From the NCBI GenBank assembly GCA_963978895.1, contig OZ022239.1:11661774-11725773 (forward strand): a stretch of 64,000 bases of DNA, given 5' to 3'. This document shows positions 10,574-22,307 of this stretch, piece by piece (the first letter of the stretch is position 1; each line of letters starts with the position of its first letter). The notes under the pieces were generated by a model. That model made no database searches. It was not told where the DNA came from and saw nothing but the letters and a program-made list of their open reading frames with translations. Both the position numbers and the translations under genes were made by a program. This DNA is from Erpobdella octoculata. Its lineage: Eukaryota > Annelida > Clitellata > Hirudinida > Erpobdellidae.

Positions 10574-12000
10574 CTAATTTCTGAATATCATCATTTTCGT
10601 CACCTTCATGGATTCGTGATGACCTTTGAAGGTCAGCCAGTTAATGCCATCAGCATAAGAAGTGTGAATTCCTTTGTGATACAGTCCATTGAGATTTGAC
10701 TCGTGGCAGTAGGAATACCACCAGGCTCCCTTGTATGTTATGGCACAATTTGGCGCATAATCGTCGTTTCTTCTATCCTTAGTTGTAAACTTTTTGCCGT
10801 TATGATACGCTAGTGAATCACCTGAGTGTTTTTAAATTCTGTTATTTAATTTATTCGAGTGTATGGTTAAATAAAAGAATAAAAATGTTATTGGAAAATT
10901 GGGTAACAATTCAAGTCCTGCAATAGAGTTATAAGCTGTTTAAAGTGTACTTGTGATAAGAGTCGTTGAAGAACCCAAATTAAGTTTTTTTAAGCTCAAG
11001 TTGAAAGCACAAACATTTTGAAATGCAACTATGCAACTACTTCACTGAAGTTTCATTTAGATTATTAATATTAATAGATTTAAAGTATGGATTTTTTAGT
11101 TATTTGGATAATTTTTAACAGTAGAATTAACAAAATAAAAAAATAAAAAAAACCTGCGTTTCCCGAATAGCCTGATACCGTGAGATGATACTGGCTAACG
11201 TTCGAGCCTATTGCAAACTGATTGTACTGCGCAAAAGCAGTTTCTGAATCGAAAGTTTCCAATTCAATTCTCAGTTTATAGTTTCTACTGGAAGTAAGTT
11301 TGTGAAGAAGAATGTTTCCTGCGCACACATAGAAATAATAATCATTTGTTACTTAGTGATTGATTTATTAAGTGTTTTTTATTAAAATTTAATACTCTTT
11401 TATAAATTTTTGATATGATAATAGTAAAATCTGTTTACCCAGCCAAAACTCTCCACTAATATTTCCAAAACCGTTTTGGTATTCATCCCAAGTCCTATAA
11501 AAATCCACCGAACCATCAAATCTTTTTTGAAAAATCTAGTGAATATTAAAAAAAACACCTTTTATTTAAATACATTAAATAGTTATTAAGTATTTTTATC
11601 GGACGATCATGATCACTATAATGTCCACCACAGGCGTGTAGTGTAGGCCAAACAAATAAATAAGCTTTGAAAATTGCTCTCAAATGAACAGTTATCGTGT
11701 TTTATATGAAAAATTTGCATCTATGATTAGTTTGAATATTCAAATATTGCTAATTGTGTCAAATCTAATAATAAAGGTGTACATAATGCAGACAACTTAA
11801 ACTTAAATTATCACATCATGCAACATCAAACAACATTTTAGCTGCAGTTTATGCGATACAATATCAAATGTTTTTTATTTTCACCAAATATTTCAATCCA
11901 TCTGATCAAATTTCACAGTAAACTGGAACGACGAGGTCATCAATTCGGATTAGATAAATTCCACTATCTTTAGGGTCAGCACTTGGAATATCACTGCAAT
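10574..12000 (-). CDS. Fibrinogen-related domain exons (12-15) of the Ig-FReD gene
   Basis: Exon 12 opens with [18 protein letters not shown] and VPVYCE, the standard start of a FReD. Exon 13 has [15 protein letters not shown] and EFWLG. Exon 14 has the [13 protein letters not shown] strand region. Exon 15 has the late calcium/ligand-pocket region: [12 protein letters not shown], then [15 protein letters not shown] and GLYHKGIH, with a stop at 10574-10576. The expected GGGWT motif at the end of exon 12 is replaced by GLKYL. One codon, usually Arg or Thr, is TGA there. The domain would bind acetylated sugars or similar ligands in animal lectins. Length and order match a complete domain apart from these changes. 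Confidence 0.85.
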
Positions 12001-15000
12001 CTGTATAAACTATGTGAACCAAAAAAAGATATATAAATAAAAAACTAAACATATGACGACGTCTTGTATACATACATACATACATACATACATACATACA
12101 TACATACATACATACATACATACATACATACATACATACATACATACATACATACATACATACATACATACATACATACATACATACATACATACATACA
12201 TACATACATACATACATACATACATACATACATACATACATACATACATACATACATACATACATACATACATACATACATACATACATACATACATACA
12301 TACATACATACATACATACATACATACATACATACATACATACATACATACATACATACATACATACATACATACATACATACATACATACATACATACA
12401 TACATACATACATACATACATACATACATACATACATACATACATACATACATACATACATACATACATACATACATACATACATACATACATACATACA
12501 TACATACATACATACATACATACATACATACATACATACATACATACATACATACATACATACATACATACATACATACATACATACATACATACATACA
12601 TACATACATACATACATACATACATACATACATACATACATACATACATACATACATACATACATACATACATACATACATACATACATACATACATACA
12701 TACATACATACATACATACATACATACATACATACATACATACATACATACATACATACATACATACATACATACATACATACATACATACATACATACA
12801 TACATACATACATACATACATACATACATACATACATACATACATACATACATACATACATACATACATACATACATACATACATACATACATACATACA
12901 TACATACATACATACATACATACATACATACATACATACATACATACATACATACAGACATACAGACATACAGACATAGGAAATTATGTATGTAGATATA
13001 TAATGAGATTTTAAAAATCGTCATTTTTGACGGGCCATTTCTAGTTTATAATAAAATTGCAGTCAACTTTGTTGAATAAATAAATTAATTTCAAGTTTCG
13101 ATATTTGAACATCAATTTATGGTGTCAACTAAATTTTGAAACAAGTTGACAATATTGAAATACAAAATGTATTTTGTTTATCACTACTTAATTTTGAATG
13201 TATGAAAAACAATTTATAAAAATAAGTGAAAACAACAGATGGCATTTTATGGCAAGTATAAAATGAAGATGAAATTTTTTCAAATTACCTTCATCTCCGT
13301 CAGGCTTTTCTGAAATTTGAAATTACGTGTAGAACGAATTATAATCGTAAGCTTTTGGGATAAGTTCTCAATTTTTATTAATCATATACTCAAAACATAC
13401 CGCAGGAGTCGCCAAATGAGTACTCGTATCGAATTCTGCCGCGTTTGGCAGCCTTCCTATAGGTATGGATAAAAAATGCCCTGGATATTAGTCATTCATA
13501 AAATACGTCGGTTTCGTAAAGTAATAAAGTTTTAATTCATTCTTCATTACAAGATAAACAAAACCAATTAATTAATTAATTTTAACAGTAGTCACGTTAT
13601 GAAATTTTCCTCGACCCCCTACCCCGCCTTTGAGGAGGGGGGATACCAAAACATGAGCAAATTGAATAGAACAAAATTAGTTAAATGCATGGGGGCTAAG
13701 GCAAAATTTGTAACGTGACTACAGTAAAAGTAAATGATTGTGGATAAATTTTTTTATAAAAAGTACTTAACGGGATATCAACTTGAGTAACTATTTTAAT
13801 CCTCTCTGTATCTTCGCATGGTCCTGAACATTCAATCCATGATTTGCATTGTCCCGGTATTTCAACAGCTTTAGATAACATTTAAAACAAATGAATCATA
13901 AAATAAACTAAAGAAATTATAAGCATTCATAATAAAAAATCATTTAGTATTAATAAAATGTTATTTTTTACTTCAAATTACAAAAAAACGTTCCAATTCA
14001 AACAAAATGAAATAACAAGTTTCCAAATTCATAATGTTTGTACAACTCTGATCGGGTAAAAAGACATTAAGCCCTGTACACGTCGATGTGTACAAGGCTT
14101 AACTCAGACTAGCTTTCCAATGCAAATTATTTTTTTTAAGCCTTTGAAAATTCACATTGTTTGCGAATAATTTAAATATTACGAATAAAAACGACTCTTT
14201 CATAAACATTTTAAATGCTAAATTTCACTTTACTGCATTTCAGTCAGTTCAATCTTCTTAATTTGCATCACATTTTTATCAATTACAAATAAAAATACCC
14301 ATATTTATAAAATGTCCAAAATTGTATTTAATTTGTTTTTGTTTTAAAACATAGATAATTATTGTTTTTAATTTAATTTTTTTAATATTTTAATTTTTCA
14401 GAATGCATTGTTATGAGCAGTGGTGCCCTGGCTGCTGAGGCTAGGGGAGAATTTAGTCTCCCTAGCTTTTTGAGAAAGATTTGCTTCCTCACCTCCCTCT
14501 ATGGCGCCCCTGGTCATGAGAAGCGAGCCTATATTTTAAATTTCAGCTCGATTGAATGACGCGAAGTTAAAAAAATTTCACTTTCAATGTTTGCAAACAT
14601 TCAAGCAAGCAATAAAACAAGACCGGCTGTGAAGTTAATATAAGAGATTTGAAAAAACCAGAATAATTAAAACGTTAAAATTTTGTTTGCTATAAATTTT
14701 TTTTAACTAACAAACTTCAAAAAATTCTATTTACTTTGTTTCAAGTATGCTGATTGTCTATCTACACTATAACCATTCGTAGCTTCGCAGGTCCACTTTC
14801 CTTTGTAGTTTCTGCCTTTGTCAGGTAAGTTCGGCACATTTATAATAAGAGTGTTTGATGTTTTATTGACACTTCCATCCTGGATAAATTCGTCATTAAA
14901 AAGCCATCGATACATGAGAGTAGTTTCCTCATCTGTCACAGCCTGGCAGTAAAAAATTGCAATTTTTCAGGATCATATTCAACGTCTTCTGGACTGATAA

Positions 15001-18000
15001 TTATTTCAGTTTTTTCTAAAATAAATTAAATAATTGATAAAACTTTTAGCTTTTTTCCAACATCTCTTGGATGTTTGTTAGCGAAAAACTCATTTTAAAA
15101 TCTAGTTTTTCATAAATTTAAAATTTGATTTTATTTTGAGTTAGTGTAAAAAGGATTAAATAAAGTTCTTTACAAAAATATCAGCAACAAGTTGTTTCCT
15201 CACTTAAGACGTTTAAATATCCATTTCCAAACTCATATCCATGTACGTTACTAGCATTGCATTGAATAACCATCAAATCTCCTTTTCCTTACCTACATCC
15301 TTGCTTGCAAACATCCGACACCGTTAAAATAGTTCTGTTGCTGTTTAAAGACATCCTTTCTGGAAGAGCAACTGTTTAAATAATTTTTTAAGTATTTAAA
15401 ATAAAAAATGACACTACAAACTAATTATCGTCAGGGTCGTCAATTAGGAAGCAAATCAATTTTCAGACCTTTATGTAAATCCCCCTTACGTTAAAGTAAG
15501 ATTCCTGATGTTGTTGTATGCTTCCCTGATTTTGAAATGGCCTCCTTCTCCCATTCACCGGTAATTTGAGAAGAAAATTAAAAAAATCACTACGAATACC
15601 CCCACGTATTTTGGAAAAAATATTTCAGCTCAACATCATTGGGATTTTATTTAGAGACGTTTTAATACTGTTTTTGCTAAAATGACGTCCCCGATTTTCG
15701 TACAGAAGAAGAAAAACCTAACTATCAATCGATTCGCCGTTCATGAACCATCTAATGGTAGCCGAAGGTGTAGCACTAGTCATGCATCTAAATTCAGCAG
15801 TTGATTTTTCACTTAAAACCTTATTGATTGGCTTTGAAATAAAAGTTGGCGCTTCTGTGGAGAAGAATGAGATTTTAACATAAATATTTCAAAAAAAGGT
15901 ACCATAAAAAATGTTTTGCCTTCAATAACTAATTCAAGTTCTTCTTTTTTTACAAAGCCTTTACTATTGCTTCTTCCGATGCAGTAATATTTTCCCTGTT
16001 GATCTTTCTTCAAGTTTTTCAGAGTTATCGTGCTTGGTGATATTTCAACATCAGCTGGTTTTGTACCACTTGGCTGGTGGCCCTGTGAATTTTCCCAACT
16101 TATATCAACGTCGTCTCTACAAAGATTGAAAACTACGACATGTCATTTTGAGCAGAAACTCATGTTTTCTATAAAATAATTTTAAATAATTCAAAATATT
16201 TATTCAAACGCAAACATCTTAACTCACGCTCCAGCAAAAAAACATCCCAATGTGACATTGTGACCAATCAATGCAATTCGAGGCGTTACGTAAGTAAACA
16301 ATTTTTCTAAAGCTGTCGGTTCTACACCTCCATCTGCATCGTTGAATAATTTAACATATTGCATATTTGAGCGTTTGATAGGTTATTTTAGAGATTTGAG
16401 AATTTTTACCAAAATCTTTTGAATGTAATCTATAAAATATGTTTATTTAAAACTCTTTTGGCAAAGTGGTAAGGCGGATGAAATCCCGTCGTCTTCAGCT
16501 GTTACGCTGCTATCAGAAAGATTCGAAACATCTCTATAGACGGCCGAAAAATTTGCATACATTGTATTGTATTGAACATTACGGCGCTACTTCGTATTGA
16601 TAATACCACAGCAGCGTCGGGAACTGCTCGTGCATATGGGATCACACAGTGTTACCTGCCACCCGCACGTGTATCCGAAATCGGAAAGTACCGAACCCTA
16701 TTACACCCCAGTCGTGAAACTGCAATGGTACTCATGTATCGATCAGTGAAGGATGAAAGGCTGAGTTGGCCTGAGCAGTGTGAGTGAATTCCTGGTTCTC
16801 CCATAAATCGATTACGGCAACTCAACTTTGGCAGGCTTTCACTATCGTCATCTTAAACGGGCACGAATACTCATTAACACAGCCGATAAAACAATTTACA
16901 AATCTCGGAATATATTATCACCTCACCCCACTTCTTCAAGATCTTCACTGGCTTTGATTTAATTAACTGATCGATTACAAGATTGCAACAATAGTACATA
17001 AATCCCTACACGACCATTCTACTCCATACCATGTTACAGACGTACCGGAACGGCTGAAGCTCAATTCAGCATCTACATGTTTTCTCCTCTTGACACCGCC
17101 GACCCATCGCACAACGCTCGACGGATGATCCATCGACGTCATCGGGCATAAAATGTGGAACAAACTTCCTCACCACTTTAGTTCAACCAGCTTCTACACA
17201 GCGCTGAAAACTTTTCTATTCATGAAATCCTTTCTTTCTTGTTATCAGTTGTCTTGAAGTTCAGTTGAACATAACGTTACTGAAATCATATTCGGTTTCA
17301 TAGTCACTATTATTAAGTGTTGAAATGTTTTTCAATAATTTTATTTAGGATGTTGTTAGAAGTACCGTGTCTGGCCGTGATTTTTAGGTTTTTCAAAAGG
17401 ACCGGGACTGAAATCAAGCTAGCCGGAACGGGCCAGGGTTGAAGTCAAGCAGCGCTGGAACGGCCAAGATATTTTGCCAAGTATAAGTATTTTAGGTTTG
17501 TAAAAACTTACCGGACCGGGCTAAACTCAGACAAGTCTGAAATGTTGGCCAATGAAACGAGCCGGGACGCGAAAAACCGGCCTGTGCAGTACTCTAGTAC
17601 CTACTTTTTAAACGGCACCGCATGTAAGCCATCTAATTAAGATATGGTGCTAAAGTATTTATATTCTTGTTTGGCTTAAAAATCAATGTATTGCTTAATG
17701 TTAGTACATACCGTTTACTGCGACACTATAAGCACTTCCAGGAAAACTGGCTAAAGAGTCCAATGAGCTGTGTAGTTGACATCGATATATTGAATCAATT
17801 ACCTCATCTTTTTTGTAAACATACGAGAATGTTAATGAACCTGTTTTGTAGAATAAATTATGTTTTATAATTTATTAAGTCTACTAATAAGTAATAAGCA
17901 ACTTTCTTCAATTTATAATTAGTTATAAATATACGTGTTGTTTTATTAGAACACATAACTGATCATAAAATAAAATAAAAAACTAGACATTAAAATCATT

Positions 18001-19804
18001 TCTGATTTCCACTTTGCACCATTTGAAATTCCTTTAGGTTAGTGATAACAATATTTCTAGATTGTTGTTAAAAACAATTCAAACGTGTTTCAAATATACT
18101 CAAAAAGCCAGCATACAGTTTGTTTTTAAAAATTAACAGTAAAAAATCTTATGAAACGGTAAAGATTTGCTGCAATATGTTATTTTATAAAAATAATAAT
18201 GTAGTGATGAAAAAGTGTTGAAAAAATGGAGAAAGAGAAGGAAGAGAAAAAAGAAAAAAAGAAAGAGAAGCAGGGAGAGAGAAAAAGAGAATAACGAGGA
18301 AGAGAAACCCCGGGTAACGCCGAGTAACCCAAAAACTTTAGGATCATGTAAATCACAGCAATGGCCTAGCGAGGGTATCTAGTGCACGGAGGCAAAGTAT
18401 AAAAATGCGCCACATCTTCCACTGTCTTCGCAATTGGACGACCAAAACCGAAGGAATCGAAGGCGCCAGAGCCATATCCGAGGCTCCGTGAGCCCCCTCT
18501 TTAAGGAAATTTCAAAACCCACTTGTGTGAAATAGTGCATTTTGAAAACATATTAATTTAATATACATAATATTTAAAATACAAAAACACACTTTGTTCA
18601 TTTTACATGTTTCACGTGCTAAAAATGACTAAAATTTGATAATATTGTTGTTTTTCCTTTTGCTTTTTGCCGCCTCCAAAACCTGACGCCCGGGAAAGAT
18701 GCCTATCAATATCAAAATTTTTAGAAATACAGTTATGAATTATATGGCCAAGCTGAGACTTGTTTACCGGACAGAAGTGTTGTGAAGATGCTGAGGGGCA
18801 CGTGTTTTCCGGCGCCATTTGTAAGGATTGCCAAAAAGTTAGAAAAATTTTGTCAACAATAGAAAATATTTTGAAACAATGTACCCATAATTATACCCCC
18901 CAGTTATTAGTTATTTTTCCGATGATAAGTTTTTTTATAAGCTTTTCTAGGGGCGCTTTTTTAACTTTTTTTCGGGTGCTAAATATCTCCGCTAAGTCAC
19001 TGTACCATGACCTTTTTATTTATTTTGGCTTAATGCAATAATACTACCAAATAAAACAAAGCTTGAATTTACGTAAATACAAATAGTAAAACTTAATTCA
19101 CCATTTTCGTCCATAAGAACTCTTTTATTGAAAATATATTGTGAAGTTTTTGTAGAATCGTCTCTGTCTGATTTTATCCACCTGACTAATGCTGAAGGAA
19201 TAAATAATTGTTTTTCAGGACAGCCGAGAACCAATGAATTCCCCACCTTAACAGATTTTGATATTGGATCTGTTGGTACTGGATATGTCTCCACTGCTTT
19301 TCGAAGCCATGAAATATCGCTAAGAGCAATTCCAAATGTGTTTTTTATTTCGCATTGGTAAAATCCTTCATTGGAACTGTCAAAGAATTCAATTATTAAA
19401 TTTTGTCCTACATGGCCTTTAGGAAGTGATTTAATCTGTTCAATTAATATCTGTTCTCTAATTATTCCTCCATTTTTTGTCCATTGTAATCTTCAATTAA
19501 ATCAACATTTATTGTAAAACATTAAAAATGTAAGTTTTTAATTTGATATAAAATCTTTACTCAAGGATCCCTGTTCCGTGTCCAATACATTTTAGAACAT
19601 ATGATGCCCCGCGCCTCAAATAAACCTGCTTGTTAGACTTCCATTCAACAATACTTGGAGGTATATCTTCATGTAGCAAATATACATAAACAAACATAAG
19701 AAAATTATTTAATTGTTTTAAAAAATGAAAAAAAAAATACTTTCAGCTAATGATGAGATTAGACAAAACGTCAAAGAGACGATAGCTTCAAAATTCATTC
19801 TCAT
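10574..19804 (-). CDS. Ig-TSP1-fibrinogen-related protein gene, 15 exons, probably disabled
   Basis: Minus-strand exons in gene order: 19741-19804, 19561-19666, 19093-19490, 16228-16333, 15920-16116, 15723-15851, 15204-15371, 14735-15015, 13772-13868, 13401-13456, 13289-13309, 11885-12000, 11439-11535, 11154-11318, 10574-10821. Donors and acceptors are visible and phases agree at every join I checked. Exon 1 encodes a signal peptide (start at 19804, hydrophobic [13 protein letters not shown]). Then come L1CAM/neuroglian-like Ig domains, a small Cys-rich TSP1-like module, and a C-terminal fibrinogen-related domain (FReD). No transmembrane segment was seen, so it is likely secreted. Lesions: TAA in exon 7, a frameshift in exon 8, TGA in exon 12. 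The second half of one Ig domain and all of another appear to be missing. It resembles FREP-type recognition proteins in combining Ig and FReD, but the Ig part is of the cell-adhesion type. Confidence 0.75.
12069..12979. repeat. TACA tetranucleotide array, about 0.9 kb
   Basis: A nearly perfect ACAT/TACA repeat of over 220 units inside the intron between exons 11 and 12 of the Ig-FReD gene. It ends in three TACAGACA variants. All long ORFs over it (Tyr-Val-Cys-Met or Ile-His-Thr-Tyr repeats, on both strands) are artefacts. Confidence 0.97.
13289..13868 (-). CDS. TSP1-like module exons (9-11) of the Ig-FReD gene
   Basis: Exons of 97, 56 and 21 bp join in phase and read [18 protein letters not shown], then a basic segment [12 protein letters not shown] and GDSCG, then EKPDGDE leading into the FReD. 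The W..CS..C pattern, the spaced Arg residues and the final Cys resemble a thrombospondin type-1 repeat, though shorter than usual. It links the Ig and FReD parts. The TSP1 call is moderate because the domain is short. Confidence 0.6.
14418..14512. mobile_element. 95-bp hAT MITE in an intron of the Ig-FReD gene
   Basis: Ends CAGTGGTGCCCTGG and, inverted, CAGGGGCGCCATAG, flanked by GTTATGAG (14410-14417) and GTCATGAG (14513-14520), an 8-bp duplication with one mismatch. There is no coding content. It lies between exons 9 and 8. Confidence 0.75.
14735..19804 (-). CDS. Signal peptide and Ig-domain exons (1-8) of the Ig-FReD gene
   Basis: Ig 1 spans exons 2-3 ([15 protein letters not shown] to [11 protein letters not shown]). 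Ig 2 starts at [15 protein letters not shown] and reaches [11 protein letters not shown], ending at MDENGEL without its second half. Exons 4-5 give an Ig with VTLGCFF and [10 protein letters not shown]. Exons 6-7 give one with [18 protein letters not shown] and [15 protein letters not shown]. Exon 8 gives one with [11 protein letters not shown] and [12 protein letters not shown]. The cysteine and tryptophan cores are clear and the order resembles L1CAM/neuroglian. The exon 5-6 intron seems to use a GC donor (GAAG/GCAAAA). Exon 7 has an in-frame TAA and exon 8 a shift at a T6 run. Confidence 0.75.
16570..17260 (+). mobile_element. Decayed CR1/L2-type LINE 3' fragment
   Basis: A plus-strand, frame-broken remnant of a LINE ORF2 C-terminus: [12 protein letters not shown], then [16 protein letters not shown], then [14 protein letters not shown] and [10 protein letters not shown]. 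These motifs are standard for L2/CR1-like elements. It lies antisense in the large intron between exons 3 and 4 of the Ig-FReD gene, where an Ig half-exon seems to be missing. Confidence 0.7.
17340..19090. other. Intron of the Ig-FReD gene, no further gene seen
   Basis: AT-rich intronic sequence. A purine-rich run at 18230-18310 followed by CCCCGGGTAACGCCG looks like a worn Helitron-like type A end. ORFs at 17667 and 18760 have no recognisable domain. I searched here for the expected second half of Ig 2 and found none. Confidence 0.6.
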
Positions 19805-21480
19805 GACAGCTCAAAAATATTTTAACAAGTGCAATAGCTTCTTGCTATTTGAGTTAAAATATTTTTGCCAACAAAATATTTAGTTGAATTTGGTTTAAAA
19901 AATATTTTCCTTTTATATACGAATACCGTAATAACTTAAATCAATTGCATAACAACTCTGTACAAGTAACGCAGTGCAAATGCATGCAGCTTCTTTTAAA
20001 ACCCGTTTAGGTCCAAAACTTTATTAATTAGATTTCTATTATTTTTTTTTGTTATTTCTAAGTTACTTGCTTATGTTTTAACAGATTTATTTTTAATTAT
20101 TTTTTATTTGAAAGAAAACTTTGAAAATTCACTATGCTCGTTTTTCGAACGCTGGTCGTATAGACTACTGAAAACGACAAAATGTTTAAAAGTCAATTTT
20201 TTTTGTTCTCAACGCAAACAATTATAATATAAATTTTAGGCTATAAAAAGAAAAGCTAAAAACACATTTCTGACTTTATCAGTAACACAGTTCAATAAAA
20301 TCCAAAAATTTAACATTCAATAAATCAGTCAAGCAGTTCATGATAGTCGTTTCAGAACCGGAGTGTACGGAAAGCACCAAAACAATTCCGATGAAGTCGT
20401 TTGTCGCACTTGGCCCACATGTACAGTGTTTTGCCATAATTTTCCAGCTTGTAGCGACCTACTGTTTTCACATTTTCAAGATCGTGACCATGGCCAGTTG
20501 CTGTATCTTCCCTATCGTTTTGTTTCTTCAACCGTGCATGAATTCATTTCAGCGGTATAAAACAACCTAAACAGCCTATATGGGGTTTTTCAAGCAAAGC
20601 ACCATTGTGGTGTTTCAAACTCGTTATATATAGACTGTTTTAAAAGTGGCTATTCAAATGACTCTTTTTGGTACAAGTGCATTTCAATCGTTTTTGGCGT
20701 TTTGGTTGCCGCGGCATTGAACTGACCGTATTTGCAACCTACATTTCTTCACCCAAAGAACAGACACAGTCTAATCCCATCCCATCATTAGTATAATCAA
20801 CTTCTACCTTCCCGGATATTACAAAGAATAACATTTCTTCTTCATTTGCTTATTCATCAGTCACGTGTTATGATGCGCCGGGCGGAAGAATGACAAGTAT
20901 GTCGACCTCAATGCTATCATCATCATCAAGAATTAGTTACATAGCTTCTTTCAACGTGAAAAAACGTTCTGTTTGACGCCTTTCATTTTTAAACTTTACA
21001 AACATTTCATTCGAAGAATGAAATTTGCAAAAAACACTATCACCAATTCAACCACTGCACAACTATAAGCTGAATAAACTAGTTTCGACTCGTTCGCATA
21101 AAGTACTCTATACGCCCAACGATCGTAGAACGAGCATGACTCATACATGTTCAGATTGTGGGTTAGTGTAAACACAATAAAATTTAATTAACGTTGCTGT
21201 TTACTTTTGAGTACATCCTCTTTCGATATTTCAAACTTTTGTTATGATAACTCTCATGAAATTAGCATAATAAATTTTTAAAGTAATATCGGTCGAAAAC
21301 CTTGAAAATGCTCATATTCTAATCCAGATTAAACTACTTAATACGAATAAAAAAATTATTTAAAAATTTTTATACAGTGTATTGAAGCTTTCTTAACATA
21401 AAAAAAAACTTTTAACAGAAAAAAAATTACAACTTAATTTTATGCAACGCCAAAAATAAGTGTGTTCGTAAAACGTACTA
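19805..21480. other. AT-rich intergenic region upstream of the Ig-FReD gene
   Basis: This should hold the promoter of the minus-strand Ig-FReD gene, but I cannot point to a defined element. A more GC-balanced block at 20340-20575 is open in two frames and may be an old coding or transposon fragment; I recognise no family. Confidence 0.5.
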
Positions 21481-21499
21481 TGGTCTAAAACGGGTTAAC

Positions 21500-22010
21500 A
21501 ACGTTTTTATCAAGGATGTCTCGATATACCTATGAGTGAGCATTAAGCAAATGTTCCGTTATTGCACCGTGTTGAATGTGCATGGTTAAACGCCTTGAAA
21601 GTGTGGTTCTGGTGTTACCAATATAGCTTTCCACCTGACGGTGTGGAAAAGGACAAGTAAATCGATACACCGAATTTGTTTGTGCTGTGTCAATAGGAGT
21701 AGGAGCCAAATTATTACGCATCACAAGTTGACATGTTTTTTTATTTTTAAAATAGGTAAATATGAAAGTTTAAGAGATTTGTTGTCATTAAGAACAGTTA
21801 CATTATTAAATACAAGATTTTTCAATATTTTTTTCTTTAGTTTTATAATTATTTGTCATTTGATTACAGTAATATAAAGAAAGAACATCAGGAGCATTTT
21901 GTTGGTTTCTAACGACTTCTTTATTAGAATCTGTTTGAGTACAAATGTTGTTCACAAACTTTGCAACCGCATTATCAATAAGACGATTTCGTTGCTAATT
22001 TTCTGTTAAT
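21500..22010 (-). mobile_element. PLE-C 3' part with GIY-YIG endonuclease (separated from 27105-29350)
   Basis: The minus-strand frame reads NRLIDNAVAKFVNN, then SLYYCNQMTNNYK, an interrupted stretch, then VYRFTCPFPHRQVESYIGN and TRTTLSRRLTMH. This is the continuation of the PLE RT that stops at 27105 (LVNNN there, NRLIDNAV here, as in PLE-A LVNNNYSNSMVDD). LINE-B was therefore inserted into this PLE. Several stops show that it is dead. Confidence 0.8.
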
Positions 22011-22307
22011 AACCGGAATTTATTTGCTGGTTTCTAGATTATTTTTATCAGACTTATATTTTGGTTTGTTTGAGAGACTTTTGTTTGTTGAAGTGGCGTT
22101 TTTGCTGGATCTTTCGGTTTTACAATGGCTAAATCCATTTATCTCGAAAACTTGGAATCAATACTAACAAAAATTACGGATAGATTCAACGAGCATATGA
22201 CAAGAGTGATGGATAATATGAATAAGAACTTTGAATTGCTCCTGAACAACGTTGTCCAGGTGCTAAAAGAATCCTCAAAGGAGACTTCTTCTAGAGTCGA
22301 ACTACTC

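Noticed and set aside
11906..13024. 372-codon ORF rich in Tyr-Val-Cys-Met
   Set aside because: It reads through the TACA array; only its last 30 or so residues are real, being FReD exon 12.
18760..19041. 93-codon plus-strand ORF with several cysteines
   Set aside because: It is an intronic open frame antisense to the Ig-FReD gene, with low-complexity Phe/Ser content and no domain.
20340..20575. Overlapping plus-strand ORFs with balanced composition
   Set aside because: No motif of a known protein family and no splice signals or partner exons; not supported as a gene.
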